From Acidimicrobiia bacterium (GTDB lineage Bacteria; Actinomycetota; Acidimicrobiia; IMCC26256; JAMXLJ01), in the NCBI GenBank assembly GCA_035651955.1, contig DASRES010000001.1:62001-126000 (forward strand): a stretch of DNA of 64,000 nt. Reading direction: 5' to 3'. The notes below the pieces were generated by a model. It searched no databases and had not been told where the DNA came from. It saw nothing but the letters and a program-made list of their open reading frames with translations. Made by a program: the position numbers and the translations under genes. Of this stretch, positions 16,609 to 26,899 are shown piece after piece. Position 1 is the first letter of the stretch, and each line of letters begins with the position of its first letter.

Positions 16609-17328
16609 GTGCCGCTGTACCGGGATCAGGGCGTCGTCCTGCGCACGATCAAGCTCGGCGAGACGGACCGCATCGTCACGGTCTTCACCCAGGGGCACGG
16701 CAAGGTGCGGGCCGTCGCGAAGGGCGTGCGCAAGCCCGGGAGCCGGTTCGGGTCGCGGCTCGAGCCGACGAGCCACGTCGCGCTGCAGTGCTACCAGGGG
16801 CGCGAGCTCGACGTCGTCACGCAGGTCGAGACCCTCGACGTGCTGCGCCCGCTGCGCGAGGGCTACGGGCTCCTGACGCACGCGCTGTCCATGCTCGAGG
16901 CCGTCGACCAGGTGGCCCCGGAGCGCGAGCGGAACCCGGCGCTGTACCGGCTGCTCGTCGGCGCGCTGCGCACGCTCGCGTCGACGCCGTCGCCGGTCGT
17001 CACGCCCGCGTTCTTCTGGAAGCTGCTCAGCCTCGAGGGCTTCCACCCCGCGCTCGACGTGTGCGCGCGCTGCGGCGAGAGTGGGCCGTTCGCGGTGTTC
17101 GACGTCGCCGAGGGCGGTGTCCTGTGCGAGTCGTGCGGCCGGCTCGCGGGCGGTCGCGTCGTGAGCGACGACGAGCTCGCGTTCCTCGCCCGCATCGTCG
17201 GCGGCGACGTGCGCGGCGCGCTCGCGGAACCGCCTCGACCCGACGTGATCGCGCACGTCGAGCGCCTCGCAGTGACATCCCTCGAGTTCCAGCTCGAACG
17301 CCGCCTCCGGAGCGCCGCGCTGCTCTAG
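16609..17328 (+). CDS. recO: DNA repair protein RecO
   Basis: 239 residues. An N-terminal OB fold ([19 protein letters not shown]) is followed by a helical domain with a zinc site made of CARCGE and CESCGR. RecO anneals single-stranded DNA and loads RecA with RecR. GTG 16609 is supported by the TACACT hexamer 6 nt upstream. A 51-bp hairpin repeat begins 7 bp after the stop codon. Confidence 0.95.
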   Translation: MPLYRDQGVVLRTIKLGETDRIVTVFTQGHGKVRAVAKGVRKPGSRFGSRLEPTSHVALQCYQGRELDVVTQVETLDVLRPLREGYGLLTHALSMLEAVDQVAPERERNPALYRLLVGALRTLASTPSPVVTPAFFWKLLSLEGFHPALDVCARCGESGPFAVFDVAEGGVLCESCGRLAGGRVVSDDELAFLARIVGGDVRGALAEPPRPDVIAHVERLAVTSLEFQLERRLRSAALL

Positions 17329-17335
17329 CCCGATT

Positions 17336-17386
17336 CGTTCATGCGTCGCTCGCTGTTGCTCTACGACGTTCAGCGACGCATGGACG
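17336..17386. repeat. 51-bp hairpin repeat, copy 1
   Basis: Two 15-nt arms, 17336-17350 (CGTTCATGCGTCGCT) and 17372-17386 (AGCGACGCATGGACG), pair with one G-T wobble around a 21-nt loop. The second copy at 22494-22544 has identical arms and length. Copy 1 lies just after recO. Confidence 0.85.
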
Positions 17387-17522
17387 TTCGAACCTACGCG
17401 ATCACGTGGCGCGTCGCGGTACGGGAACAGATCGTGCCACGCGGACGTCAGCGCGACGCGATCGACGCCCGTCAGCGCACGCGCGCACCGGCGCGGGCGA
17501 CGGGCTTCGCGCGCCCCTCCGG

Positions 17523-17528
17523 TAGCAT
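17523..17528 (+). promoter_or_regulatory. glyS -10 element TAGCAT, leaderless type
   Basis: TAGCAT ends 8 nt before ATG 17537. The 130 bp between the hairpin repeat and this hexamer show no T-box or other recognisable leader. Confidence 0.6.
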
Positions 17529-17536
17529 CGCCCGTC

Positions 17537-18850
17537 ATGCCCCGCAACGACCTGATGGAGCGCGTCGTCAACCTCGCGAAGCGGCGCGGGCTCGTGTTCC
17601 CGTCGAGCGAGATCTACGGCGGTTTCCGGTCGACGTGGGACTACGGGCCGCTCGGCGTGCTGCTGAAGCGCAACGTGAAGAACGCGTGGTGGCGCTCGAT
17701 GGTGCAGCTGCGCGACGACGTCGTCGGCCTGGACGCCGCGATCCTCATGTCGCCGCGTGTGTGGGAGGCGAGTGGTCACGTCGCGACGTTCACCGACCCG
17801 CTCGTCGACTGCCGCAATTGTCGTGAGCGGTTCCGCGCGGACCAGCTTCCCGAGTCGGGCGCGTGTCCCAACTGCGGCGCCAAGGACAGCTTCACGGAGG
17901 CGCGGCAGTTCAACCTGATGTTCAAGACCTACGTCGGCCCGGTGGAGGACGACGCGTCGGTCGCGTTCCTGCGTCCCGAGACCGCGCAGGGCATCTTCGT
18001 CAACTTCCTGAACGTGCAGACGACCGCGCGCAAGAAGCCGCCGTTCGGGATCGCGCAGATCGGCAAGTCGTTCCGCAACGAGATCACACCGGGCAACTTC
18101 GTCTTCCGCACTCGTGAGTTCGAGCAGATGGAGATGGAGTTCTTCGTGCCGCCCGAGCAGGCCGACGAGTGGTACGAGTACTGGCGCACCGAGCGGTTCC
18201 GTTGGTACGTCGAGCACGGCATCCCCGAAGCGATGCTCCGCCTGCGTGAGCACGAGCAGGACGAGCTCAGCCACTACTCCGCGGCGACGTCCGACGTGGA
18301 GTTCGAGTACCCGTGGGGCTGGGGCGAGCTCGAGGGGATCGCGAACCGTACGGACTACGACCTCACGCAGCACGCGAAGTTCAGCGGCCAGGACCTCACC
18401 TACTACGACCAGGAGGCCGATCGCCGCTACGTGCCGTACGTCATCGAGCCGGCCGCGGGTGCTGACCGCGCGACGCTCGCGTTCCTGCTCGCGGCGTACG
18501 CCGAGGAAGAGGTGCGGGGCGAGAAGCGCACGGTGCTCCGGCTCGACCGGCGGCTCGCCCCGATCGCCGTCGCGGTGCTGCCGCTGTCCAAGAACGAGAA
18601 GCTCAACCCGGTGGCGGAGGAGGTCGCAGGTTCGCTGCGGCCGCACTTCATGATCGACGTCGACGTGACGGGGTCGATCGGGCGGCGCTACCGCCGCCAG
18701 GACGAGGTCGGCACGCCGTACTGCGTGACGGTCGACTTCGACACGCTCGACGACCACGCGGTCACCGTGCGGGACCGGGACTCGATGGACCAGGACCGGG
18801 TCTCGATCGACCGGCTCCTCGGCTACCTCCGGGAGCGCCTCCCGGACTGA
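17537..18850 (+). CDS. glyS: Glycyl-tRNA synthetase (alpha2 type)
   Basis: 437 residues. Class II motifs: [31 protein letters not shown] (motif 2) and the C-terminal anticodon-binding domain. A zinc-type insert has CRNCRERF and CPNCGA. It charges tRNA-Gly. The start is fixed by TAGCAT 8 nt upstream. The next reading frame begins within 55 nt. Confidence 0.97.
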   Translation: MPRNDLMERVVNLAKRRGLVFPSSEIYGGFRSTWDYGPLGVLLKRNVKNAWWRSMVQLRDDVVGLDAAILMSPRVWEASGHVATFTDPLVDCRNCRERFRADQLPESGACPNCGAKDSFTEARQFNLMFKTYVGPVEDDASVAFLRPETAQGIFVNFLNVQTTARKKPPFGIAQIGKSFRNEITPGNFVFRTREFEQMEMEFFVPPEQADEWYEYWRTERFRWYVEHGIPEAMLRLREHEQDELSHYSAATSDVEFEYPWGWGELEGIANRTDYDLTQHAKFSGQDLTYYDQEADRRYVPYVIEPAAGADRATLAFLLAAYAEEEVRGEKRTVLRLDRRLAPIAVAVLPLSKNEKLNPVAEEVAGSLRPHFMIDVDVTGSIGRRYRRQDEVGTPYCVTVDFDTLDDHAVTVRDRDSMDQDRVSIDRLLGYLRERLPD

Positions 18851-18902
18851 TCACGTCGATCCCGCGGTGCATGCCGACGAGCGGCCGCGCGATCCTGGTG
18901 CG

Positions 18903-19757
18903 GTGCCCGACTACTACGAGCTCCTCGGCGTCTCGCGCGACGCGCCGACGAGCGAGATCAAGGACGCGTACCGGGCGCTGATCGACCAGGCGCGCAACGG
19001 GACCACCGGCAAGAAGCCGGTCGCGGTCACGGCCGACCCCGCCGAGCTCAACCAGGCGTGGAACGTCCTCGCCGACCCATTCCAGCGCCGCCGCTACGAC
19101 GAGCAGCTCCGGACCGAGCAGCGTGAGGCCGACCCCGAGGCGGCGCCCCCCGCGCCACCGGCACGCACGAAGGGCAGGCGACCGCCGGTCGCGAAATCCG
19201 CGCCGGCGACCGACGAGGCCGCCGAAGCGGCCGAGCCCGCGCCGCCCCGCACGATCCTCGGGGCGCTGAAGCAGGGCTCTCGCGGTCAGAGCGAGAGGAA
19301 GAAGGTCGAGCCGATCGTCCTCCCGCGTGGCTTGACGGTCGCGCCGCGCGGCCGCCGGATCGCGGCGACCGCGATCGATCTCGTCACCGCGCTCGTTGCC
19401 TACATCGCGCTGGAGTTCGTCCTCTACTTCGCGAACCTGCCCGGTGCCGCCGCTCTTGCCGTGTTCTACGGCGGGCTCGCCGCGCTGATCGTCTTCTACG
19501 CGCTCGCACCCGTCGCCCGGAGCGGGCAGACGCCCGGCAAGCGGATCATCCACCTGCGCGTCGCGGACGTCACGACGGGTGGCGCGCCCGGGTGGGTCGG
19601 TTCGCTGCGCCGCTACGGCGCGCCGATCCTGATCACGGTCGCGATCCCGAACTTCGGCGGGTTCGTCGCGCTGTTCCTCGGGTTCACGTTCCTGAGCGAC
19701 CCGAACCACCGGAGCCTGCTCGACAAGTTCGCCCGCACGGTCGTCGTCGACGCGTGA
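18903..19757 (+). CDS. J-like domain plus RDD membrane protein
   Basis: 284 residues from GTG 18903 (GTG 18867 would add 12). The N-terminal ~65 residues resemble a J-domain (PDYYELLGVSRDAPTSEIK at the start, DPFQRRRYDEQ at the end). Where DnaJ has its HPD loop, however, this protein has ARNGTTGKKPVAVTADPAEL, so HPD is missing. A charged, Ala/Pro-rich linker leads to an RDD domain with three hydrophobic segments (about 145-280) and GQTPGKRIIHLRV. RDD proteins are membrane proteins of unclear role, some linked to ion exchange. Function not assigned. Confidence 0.82.
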   Translation: MPDYYELLGVSRDAPTSEIKDAYRALIDQARNGTTGKKPVAVTADPAELNQAWNVLADPFQRRRYDEQLRTEQREADPEAAPPAPPARTKGRRPPVAKSAPATDEAAEAAEPAPPRTILGALKQGSRGQSERKKVEPIVLPRGLTVAPRGRRIAATAIDLVTALVAYIALEFVLYFANLPGAAALAVFYGGLAALIVFYALAPVARSGQTPGKRIIHLRVADVTTGGAPGWVGSLRRYGAPILITVAIPNFGGFVALFLGFTFLSDPNHRSLLDKFARTVVVDA

Positions 19758-19818
19758 GGCGAGCGGCCCCGCCGCTCACGGAGAGCGTTTGTGCGCGGGT
19801 GGCGCGCGGCGTCGTGCG

Positions 19819-19824
19819 TAGGCT
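19819..19824 (+). promoter_or_regulatory. Candidate ppdK -10 element TAGGCT
   Basis: TAGGCT lies 27 nt before ATG 19852. The short leader contains a good ribosome site, GGGAGG, 6-7 nt before the start, so this gene is not leaderless. Confidence 0.45.
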
Positions 19825-19851
19825 GAGAGTGATCGCTGATCGGGAGGAACG

Positions 19852-22485
19852 ATGAAGTACGTCTACGCCTTCGAGGAGGGTTCCAAGGAGCAGAAGTTCC
19901 TGCTCGGGGGCAAGGGAGCCAACCTGGCCGAGATGACGAACCTCGGCCTGCCCGTCCCGCCCGGCTTCACGATCAGCACCGACGCGTGCAAGGCGTACCT
20001 CGCGGCGGGCAACCGCCTCCCCGACGGGCTGATGGGTGAGGTCGAGACCGCGCTGCGTGCCCTCGAGGACAAGATGGGCAAGCGCCTCGGCGACGATGTC
20101 GACCCGCTGCTCGTCTCGGTCCGTTCGGGCGCGCCGTTCTCGATGCCCGGGATGATGGACACCGTCCTCAACCTGGGGCTCAACGACGTCTCCGTCGGAG
20201 GTCTCGCGAAGCAGACGGGCAACGAGCGGTTCGCGCTCGACTCGTACCGCCGGTTCGTGCAGATGTTCGGCCGCATCGTGCTCGACATCGACGGCGACGT
20301 CTTCGAGCACGCGCTCACGAAGCTCCGCCAAGAGCGCGGCGCGGCGTCCGACACCGACCTCGACGCCGACGACCTGCGCGGTCTCGTCGACACGTTCAAG
20401 GGCATCGTGCGCGACAAGACGGGCGAAGACTTCCCGCAGGACCCGCGTGTGCAGCTGCGGCACGCCATCGAGGCCGTGTTCCGGTCGTGGAACGGCAAGC
20501 GCGCGCAGGACTACCGGCGCATGGAGAACATCCCCGACGACCTGGGCACCGCCGTCAACGTGCAGACGATGGTGTTCGGCAACAAGGGCGACGACTCGGG
20601 GACGGGTGTCGCGTTCACGCGCGATCCCGCCACGGGCGAGAACGTCCGCTACGGCGACTTCCTCGCGAACGCGCAGGGCGAGGACGTCGTGGCCGGGATC
20701 CGGGTCACCGAGCATCTCGACGCGATGGGCACGCACTTCCCGCAGCCGCAGCGCGAGCTCCTCGAGATCATGGACCGGCTCGAGCAGCACTACCGCGACA
20801 TGTGCGACATCGAGTTCACGATCGAGCAGGGACGCCTGTTCATCCTGCAGACGCGTGTGGGGAAGCGCACCGCGGCCGCGGCGCTGCGCATGGCCACCGA
20901 GATGGCGGACGAGGGTCTCATCGACAAGCGCGAGGCGGTGCTGCGCGTGCAGCCCGGGCAGCTCGACCAGCTCCTTCACCCGCAGTTCGACCCGTCGGCG
21001 CGCTACACGGCGGTCACGAAGGGGCTGAACGCGTCGCCCGGTGCGGCCGTCGGCAAGGTGTACTTCACCGCCGACGAGGCCGAGGCGCGTCACGAGGCGG
21101 GGGAGCGCGTGATCCTCGTCCGGCCCGAGACGTCACCCGACGACCTGCACGGGATGATCGCCGCCGAGGGGATCCTCACGTCCCGCGGCGGTCTCGTCAG
21201 CCACGCCGCGGTGGTCGCCCGCGGGATGGGCACGCCCGCGGTGTGCGGCGCGGAGGCGGTGCGCATCGACCTCGCGGCGAAGCGCTTCGAGGTCGGGTCG
21301 ACCGTGGTGAGCGAGGGCGACGTCATCTCGATCAACGGCACGACCGGCGAGGTCGTGATCGGCGAGGTGCCGGTGGTCGTGCCCGAGCCGACGGGGCCGT
21401 TCAACACGCTGCTGCAGTGGGCGGACGAGTTCCGGCGGCTCGGTGTGCGGACCAACGCGGATCTTCCCGAGGACGCTGCGCGCGCACGGGCGTTCGGCGC
21501 CGAGGGCATCGGTCTGTGCCGCACCGAGCACATGTTCCTCGGCGAGCGGCTGCCCATCGTGCAGCGCATGATCCTCGCCAGCAGCGACGACGAGGAGAAC
21601 GCCGCGCTCGAGGCGCTGCGCGAGCGCCAGAAGGCCGACTTCGTCGGGATCCTCGAGGCGATGGACGGCCTGCCCGTGACCATCCGCCTGCTCGACCCGC
21701 CGTTGCATGAGTTCCTGCCCGACGTCGAGGACCTCCTCGTGCGTCAGGCCAAGGGCGAGCTCGACGAGCAGGGTCGTCACCTGCTCGAGGCCGCGCGCCA
21801 GTGGCAGGAGGCGAATCCGATGCTCGGCACGCGTGGTTGCCGGCTCGGGATCATCAAGCCCGGGCTGTACCGCATGCAGGTGCGCGCGATCGTGCAGGCC
21901 GCGATCGAGCGGAAGCGTGCGGGGGGCGACCCGCGGGTCGAGATCATGATCCCGCTCGCGGTCACCGAACCGGAGCTCGCGCTGCTCGTCGACTGGACGC
22001 GCGACGAGGTGGCCGCGGTCGGACGCGAGGAGGGCGTCGACGTCGACTACCTCGTCGGGACGATGGTCGAGACGCCGCGCGCCGCGATCGTCGCCGACGA
22101 GATCGCGCACGTCGCGGAGTTCTTCTCGTTCGGCACCAACGACCTGACGCAGATGACGTTCGGGTTCTCGCGCGACGACGTCGAGGGCCGGTTCATGCCG
22201 CGCTACCTCGACCTGCACCTGCTGCCGGCGAACCCGTTCGAGACGATCGACGTCGGCGGCGTCGGGAAGCTCGTGGAGTGGGCCGTCGAGCGCGGGCGCG
22301 CGACTCGTCCCGACCTGAAGCTCGGGATCTGCGGCGAGCACGGTGGCGACCCGGAGTCCGTGCGGTTCTGCCACGACGTCGGGCTCGACTACGTCTCGTG
22401 CTCGCCGTTCCGGGTCCCGCTCGCCCGGCTCGCGGCCGCCCACGCCGCCATCGGTGCGTCGGACGGGTCGTCGGGAACCGCCTGA
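19852..22485 (+). CDS. ppdK: Pyruvate, phosphate dikinase
   Basis: 877 residues, full length. An N-terminal ATP-grasp domain begins KYVYAFEEG and includes SVRSGAPFSMPGMMDT. The central phosphohistidine domain has the catalytic His in GGLVSHAAVVARG. The C-terminal PEP/pyruvate barrel has GTNDLTQMTFGFSRDD and GICGEHGGDP. It interconverts pyruvate + ATP + Pi and PEP + AMP + PPi. The ribosome site GGGAGG decides ATG 19852. A hairpin repeat follows the stop codon. Confidence 0.97.
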   Translation: MKYVYAFEEGSKEQKFLLGGKGANLAEMTNLGLPVPPGFTISTDACKAYLAAGNRLPDGLMGEVETALRALEDKMGKRLGDDVDPLLVSVRSGAPFSMPGMMDTVLNLGLNDVSVGGLAKQTGNERFALDSYRRFVQMFGRIVLDIDGDVFEHALTKLRQERGAASDTDLDADDLRGLVDTFKGIVRDKTGEDFPQDPRVQLRHAIEAVFRSWNGKRAQDYRRMENIPDDLGTAVNVQTMVFGNKGDDSGTGVAFTRDPATGENVRYGDFLANAQGEDVVAGIRVTEHLDAMGTHFPQPQRELLEIMDRLEQHYRDMCDIEFTIEQGRLFILQTRVGKRTAAAALRMATEMADEGLIDKREAVLRVQPGQLDQLLHPQFDPSARYTAVTKGLNASPGAAVGKVYFTADEAEARHEAGERVILVRPETSPDDLHGMIAAEGILTSRGGLVSHAAVVARGMGTPAVCGAEAVRIDLAAKRFEVGSTVVSEGDVISINGTTGEVVIGEVPVVVPEPTGPFNTLLQWADEFRRLGVRTNADLPEDAARARAFGAEGIGLCRTEHMFLGERLPIVQRMILASSDDEENAALEALRERQKADFVGILEAMDGLPVTIRLLDPPLHEFLPDVEDLLVRQAKGELDEQGRHLLEAARQWQEANPMLGTRGCRLGIIKPGLYRMQVRAIVQAAIERKRAGGDPRVEIMIPLAVTEPELALLVDWTRDEVAAVGREEGVDVDYLVGTMVETPRAAIVADEIAHVAEFFSFGTNDLTQMTFGFSRDDVEGRFMPRYLDLHLLPANPFETIDVGGVGKLVEWAVERGRATRPDLKLGICGEHGGDPESVRFCHDVGLDYVSCSPFRVPLARLAAAHAAIGASDGSSGTA

Positions 22486-22493
22486 CCCAGGAT

Positions 22494-22544
22494 CGTTCAT
22501 GCGTCGCTCGTCGTCGCAGGACGACGTTCAGCGACGCATGGACG
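22494..22544. repeat. 51-bp hairpin repeat, copy 2
   Basis: Same 15-nt arms as copy 1 (22494-22508 and 22530-22544) and the same 21-nt loop length. Its loop differs but folds on itself: CGTCGTC-GCAG-GACGACG. It starts 8 bp after the ppdK stop codon and ends 22 bp before the next gene's -10. Confidence 0.85.
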
Positions 22545-22566
22545 CATGGGTGTCGTACCCCGCCGG

Positions 22567-22572
22567 TATGGT
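22567..22572 (+). promoter_or_regulatory. dGTPase-like gene -10 element TATGGT, leaderless type
   Basis: TATGGT ends 7 nt before ATG 22580. Confidence 0.55.
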
Positions 22573-22579
22573 CGGCGGC

Positions 22580-23659
22580 ATGGAGACCATCACTGACGTC
22601 GACGTCCGGCATGCGCACGTCGGTGCGTACGTCGGCGGGCCGGTGCTGTCGCGCGAGGAGCGGGAGGCCGCGCTCGACGTCAGGCTCGCGCCCGGCGCCA
22701 CCCGTCCGGTCGGCGCCGGGACGAGGGCCGAGGCGGAGGAGCCCGACCCGTTTCGCCTCTGCTTCGAGCGCGACCTCGACCGGGTGAAGCACTCGCGGCC
22801 GTGGCGGCGCCTCGCGGGCAAGTGCCAGGTGTTCGTCGCACCCGAGGACGACCACCTCCGCACCCGCCTCACGCACGCCGTCGAGGTCGCACAGGTCGCG
22901 ACGGGGATCGCGCGGGCCGCGAACCTGTGTCTCCCGCTCGTCGAGGCGATCGCGCTCGCGCACGACTGCGGTCACGGCCCGGCGGGCCACGCGTCGGAGG
23001 AGGCGTTCACGCCCTACCTGCCGGCGACGGGCTACGACCACGCGGTGTACGGCGCGGACGTCACGCTCGCGCCGCTCAACCTCTGTGCCGAGACGCTCGA
23101 CGGCGTGCGCAACCACTCGTGGCGACGGCCCGCGCCCTGCACGCCCGAAGGCGAGGTCGTGGCGTGGGCCGACCGCATCGCATACGTCTGCCACGACTTC
23201 GAGGACGCGTGTCGCGCCGGGATCCTCGCGCCCGGCGACCTGCCGGCCGAGGTCCGCGACGTCGTCGGGACGCGGCGGTCGGAGCAGATCGGCACCTTCG
23301 TGGTCGCCACGCTCGACGCGATCGAGCGGACGGGCAGAGTCGGGATGACCCAGCCTGCGGCCGACGCGCTCGCCGCGTTCCGCGCGTTCAACTTCGAGCG
23401 CATCTACCTGCGCCCCGCGGCGCGCCGGCAGGCGGAACGTGTGGTGTCGCTGCTGCGCGGGCTCGTCGAGCACTTCACCGACGTCCCGGCCCGGATCCCC
23501 GACGTCGCGTCGGGGCAGGTCCCGACGCCGCCGGCCGGCTCGCCCGAGGCCGCGGCGCGCGCGGTGCACTACGTCAGCGGCATGACCGACCGGTACGCGT
23601 TGCGCCTCGGTGTCGAGCTCCTCGGCTGGCGTCCCGAGGACCTGCCCCGCGGGGTGTGA
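22580..23659 (+). CDS. dgt: Deoxyguanosinetriphosphate triphosphohydrolase-like HD protein
   Basis: 359 residues. HD-domain metal ligands: His in RTRLTHAVEV, AHDCGHGPAGH, and Asp in AWADRIAYVCHDFED. This is the Dgt-like group that hydrolyses dNTPs to deoxynucleoside and triphosphate. Gene order dgt-dnaG-rpoD is standard in actinobacteria. ATG 22580 is supported by TATGGT 7 nt upstream. Confidence 0.92.
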   Translation: METITDVDVRHAHVGAYVGGPVLSREEREAALDVRLAPGATRPVGAGTRAEAEEPDPFRLCFERDLDRVKHSRPWRRLAGKCQVFVAPEDDHLRTRLTHAVEVAQVATGIARAANLCLPLVEAIALAHDCGHGPAGHASEEAFTPYLPATGYDHAVYGADVTLAPLNLCAETLDGVRNHSWRRPAPCTPEGEVVAWADRIAYVCHDFEDACRAGILAPGDLPAEVRDVVGTRRSEQIGTFVVATLDAIERTGRVGMTQPAADALAAFRAFNFERIYLRPAARRQAERVVSLLRGLVEHFTDVPARIPDVASGQVPTPPAGSPEAAARAVHYVSGMTDRYALRLGVELLGWRPEDLPRGV

Positions 23660-23673
23660 CGGCCGTGCGCGCG

Positions 23674-23679
23674 TAGCCT
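23674..23679 (+). promoter_or_regulatory. dnaG -10 element TAGCCT, leaderless type
   Basis: TAGCCT ends 8 nt before GTG 23688. Confidence 0.55.
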
Positions 23680-23687
23680 GAGCCGCC

Positions 23688-25481
23688 GTGGGCATTCTCG
23701 ACGAGGACATCGCGCGTGTCCGCGAGATGACCGACCTCGTCGCCGTAGCCGGCGAGCACCTCGCGCTCAAGCGCGTGGGCAAGCGCTACACGGGTCTGTG
23801 TCCGTTCCACGCCGAGAAGACACCGTCGTTCTCGATCAACCCGGAGCAGGGCCTCTACTACTGCTTCGGGTGCGGCGCGCGCGGCGACGCGATCACGTTC
23901 GTGCGCGAGGTGGAGCATCTCGACTTCGTCGACGCGGTCGAGCGGCTCGCCGCACGCGCGGGCATCGAGCTGCACTACGACAACAGCAACGTCTCGAAGG
24001 ACCGGCAGCGGCGCAACCGGCTCGTGGACGTCGTCGCGGCGGCGGTCGCGTTCTACCACCGGCTGCTGCTCGAGTCGCCCGACGCCGGGAACGCCCGCGG
24101 CTACCTCCGCAGCCGCGGCTTCGACGGCGACGCGGCGCGGCGCTTCTCGCTCGGGTGGGCGCCCGACGGGTTCGACACGTTGAGCCACCACCTGCAGCAG
24201 GCGCGCTTCGGGCGGCAGGACGTCGTCGACGCCGGCCTCGCGTTCGTGAACCGGGCGAACCGGTTGCAGGACCAGTTCCGTGCCCGCTTGCTGTTCCCGA
24301 TCTTCGACGTCCGCGGCGACCCGGTCGGCTTCGGCGGCCGCACGCTCGCCGGCGACGGCCCGAAGTACAAGAACTCGCCCGAGACGCCGATCTACCACAA
24401 GAGCCGTCTCCTGTACGGCCTGAACTGGGCGAAGGGTGAAGTGGTGGCGCGCGACGAGGTCGTCATCTGCGAGGGGTACACGGACGTGATGGCGTTCGCG
24501 CTCGCGGGAGCGCCGAACGCCGTCGCGACGTGTGGCACCGCGCTCGCGGACGAGCACTTCGCGATGCTGAAGAACCTGACCCGGCGCATCACGCTCGCGT
24601 ACGACGCCGACGCCGCGGGCCGCTCGGCCGCGGAGCGCTGGTACCAGTGGGAGCAGCAATTCGACGTCGAGGTGCGCGTCGCCGCGCTCCCGCGTGGGCG
24701 CGATCCGGCCGACGTGTGGCACGGCGACCCGAAGGCGCTCCTTGCCGCGCTCGACGGTGCGAAGCCCTTCATGCAGTTCCGGATCGACCAGGTCCTCGAG
24801 CACGCGCAGCTCGGCACGCCCGAGGGACGCGCCCGGGCCGCGGAGGCCATCGTGCCCGTGCTCGCCGATCATCCCAACGAGCTCGTGCGCGAGGGCTACA
24901 TCGGGCAGGTCGCGGGCGCGCTCGACCTCCCGCACACGTGGTTCAAGGACGCGCTCGCGCGTCGATCGACGGGTCGACGGCACGCGACCGCACCGGCACG
25001 CGACGGCGACGCCGCGGCACGCGACGTCGAGGGGCTCGACCGCCGAGAGCTGGAGGCGCTGCGCATCGCGGTCCACGAGCCGGAGCTCGTCGTGACCTTG
25101 CTCGACGCGTCGTTGTTCGCGTCGCCGACGACGCAGGACGCGTTCGCCGCGCTCGCGTCGTCGCACTCGATGCACGACGCGATCGAGGCCGCAGGCCCGC
25201 GCGCGCGTGGACTGCTGGAGCGGCTCACGGTGGAGGATCTCGACGTCGGCGAGCACGCGCAGGTCTACGCAGCCGAGGTGCTCGCGAACCTCGTCGAGGT
25301 CGCCGCGCAACGCCGTCTGCAGGAGCTCGTCGCGCGCGGCGACGAACGCTCGATCATCGTGAAGCGTGTGCTCGACCAGCTCGTCTGCGAGCGTGATCGT
25401 GGTGACTGGCTCGCGGCGCAACGATGCGCGGAGGAGTTGGTACCCTGGGTCCGCGGTCAAGAGGAAGCGGAGTCCGAGTGA
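23688..25481 (+). CDS. dnaG: DNA primase DnaG
   Basis: 597 residues. A CHC2 zinc finger ([21 protein letters not shown]) is followed by the RNA-polymerase core and TOPRIM domain ([23 protein letters not shown]) and a C-terminal DnaB-interacting domain. It makes RNA primers for replication. GTG 23688 follows TAGCCT by 8 nt. Its stop codon overlaps the rpoD start, so the two are translationally coupled. Confidence 0.97.
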   Translation: MGILDEDIARVREMTDLVAVAGEHLALKRVGKRYTGLCPFHAEKTPSFSINPEQGLYYCFGCGARGDAITFVREVEHLDFVDAVERLAARAGIELHYDNSNVSKDRQRRNRLVDVVAAAVAFYHRLLLESPDAGNARGYLRSRGFDGDAARRFSLGWAPDGFDTLSHHLQQARFGRQDVVDAGLAFVNRANRLQDQFRARLLFPIFDVRGDPVGFGGRTLAGDGPKYKNSPETPIYHKSRLLYGLNWAKGEVVARDEVVICEGYTDVMAFALAGAPNAVATCGTALADEHFAMLKNLTRRITLAYDADAAGRSAAERWYQWEQQFDVEVRVAALPRGRDPADVWHGDPKALLAALDGAKPFMQFRIDQVLEHAQLGTPEGRARAAEAIVPVLADHPNELVREGYIGQVAGALDLPHTWFKDALARRSTGRRHATAPARDGDAAARDVEGLDRRELEALRIAVHEPELVVTLLDASLFASPTTQDAFAALASSHSMHDAIEAAGPRARGLLERLTVEDLDVGEHAQVYAAEVLANLVEVAAQRRLQELVARGDERSIIVKRVLDQLVCERDRGDWLAAQRCAEELVPWVRGQEEAESE

Positions 25482-26836
25482 CCGACGACGAAGAGCGCGA
25501 CGCGAACGGCGGCGATGCAGACGTGACGCGCGCGCGCGACACCGCGCCTGCGAACGACGTCGAGCTGCTCGTGCGACGCGTCCGCGAGCGCGGCTTCGTC
25601 ACGACGGGCGAGATCTTCGCCGCGTTGCCGGATCTCGAGCCGGAGACCGCGGAGCTGCAGGCGATCTACGCGCGCATCGGCGCGATGGGAATCGAGGTCG
25701 TCGACGAGATCGTCGACGAGCTCGAGCGCGAGGACCAGCGCCGCGCCAGCGGTGCGCCGTCGGCACGGGACACCACCGAACGCAACGGCGCGACCGGCGC
25801 GCGCGTCTCGCCGCACCACCCTGCGCCGGAGCCGCACCGGGATCGCGGGGAGCCGGCCGCCCGTCCGCAGACGCCACCGGCCGCACCCGCGCCGCCTCGC
25901 GTGTACCGGGCGGAGAGCGCGAGCTTCGACCCCGTCCGGATGTACCTGAAGGAGATCGGCAAGGTCCCGCTCCTCACCGGTCCCCAGGAGGTGACGCTGG
26001 CCCAGCGCATCGAGGCCGGCCTGCATGCGGCCGACCAGCTCGAGCAGGCCGACGGGCTGCTGTCGGAGGCCGAGCGCTCGGGGCTCGAGGCGGTCCAGGC
26101 CGACGGGATCCTGGCCAAGCGTCAGCTCATCGAGGCGAACCTGCGGCTCGTCGTGTCGATCGCGAAGCGATATGTCGGCCGCGGCATGGTGCTGCTCGAC
26201 CTCATCCAGGAGGGGAACCTCGGCCTGATCCGCGCGGTCGAGAAGTTCGACTACACGAAGGGCTTCAAGTTCTCGACCTACGCGACGTGGTGGATCCGCC
26301 AGGCGATCACGCGCGCCATCGCCGATCAGGCGCGCACGATCCGCATCCCGGTGCACATGGTCGAGACGATGAACAAGGTGCTGCGCGTGCAACGCCAGCT
26401 CCTGCAGGAGCTGGGCCGCGAGCCGACGGTCGAGGAGATCGCGGTCAAGGTGGAGATGACGCCCGACCGTGTGCGCGAGATCCAGCGTCTCGGTCAGGAG
26501 CCGGTCTCGCTCGAGACGCCCGTCGGCGAGGAGGACGACAGCTTCCTCGGCGACTTCGTCGAGGACCCGACCGCGATCGCGCCGGCGACCGCGGCAGCGC
26601 GCGCGTTGCTCACCGAGGCGATCGAGGAGGCACTCGAGGAGCTCAACGAGCGCGAGCGCGCTGTCGTGCGTCTGAGGTTCGGTCTCGACGACGGCCAGGT
26701 ACGCACGCTCGAAGAGGTCGGCAAGGAGTTCGGTGTCACCCGCGAGCGCATTCGGCAGATCGAGTCGAAGACGCTCGCGAAGCTGCGCCACCCGACGCGC
26801 TCGAAGCGCCTGCGCGACTACCTCGAGGAGCCATAG
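25478..26836 (+). CDS. rpoD: Primary RNA polymerase sigma factor (RpoD/SigA)
   Basis: 452 residues from GTG 25478, overlapping dnaG by 4 nt. An N-terminal region with a sigma-1.1-like helix ([17 protein letters not shown]) is followed by a Pro/Ala-rich variable linker and region 1.2 ([11 protein letters not shown]). Regions 2.1-2.4 include [17 protein letters not shown], and region 3 and region 4 ([18 protein letters not shown]) complete the protein. This sigma should read the TANNNT -10 hexamers seen throughout the window. Confidence 0.96.
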   Translation: MTDDEERDANGGDADVTRARDTAPANDVELLVRRVRERGFVTTGEIFAALPDLEPETAELQAIYARIGAMGIEVVDEIVDELEREDQRRASGAPSARDTTERNGATGARVSPHHPAPEPHRDRGEPAARPQTPPAAPAPPRVYRAESASFDPVRMYLKEIGKVPLLTGPQEVTLAQRIEAGLHAADQLEQADGLLSEAERSGLEAVQADGILAKRQLIEANLRLVVSIAKRYVGRGMVLLDLIQEGNLGLIRAVEKFDYTKGFKFSTYATWWIRQAITRAIADQARTIRIPVHMVETMNKVLRVQRQLLQELGREPTVEEIAVKVEMTPDRVREIQRLGQEPVSLETPVGEEDDSFLGDFVEDPTAIAPATAAARALLTEAIEEALEELNERERAVVRLRFGLDDGQVRTLEEVGKEFGVTRERIRQIESKTLAKLRHPTRSKRLRDYLEEP

Positions 26837-26840
26837 CGGA

Positions 26841-26864
26841 GGCGTGGCCAGAGGCCGGGACGCC
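26841..26864 (+). terminator. Hairpin after rpoD
   Basis: GGCGTGGCC, loop AGA, then GGCC-GGG-ACGCC gives a 9-bp GC stem with a 3-nt bulge, starting 5 nt after the rpoD stop codon. No T-tract; a plausible terminator. The first arm resembles the GAGCG-type repeats. Confidence 0.4.
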
Positions 26865-26899
26865 GGAGCGGTGGCGACCAATCGAGAGGAGCCGTAGCG

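Noticed and set aside
17387-17536. T-box or glycine riboswitch in front of glyS
   Set aside because: No T-box sequence, antiterminator or glycine-aptamer core is visible, and the TAGCAT hexamer 8 nt before the ATG implies there is no leader RNA.
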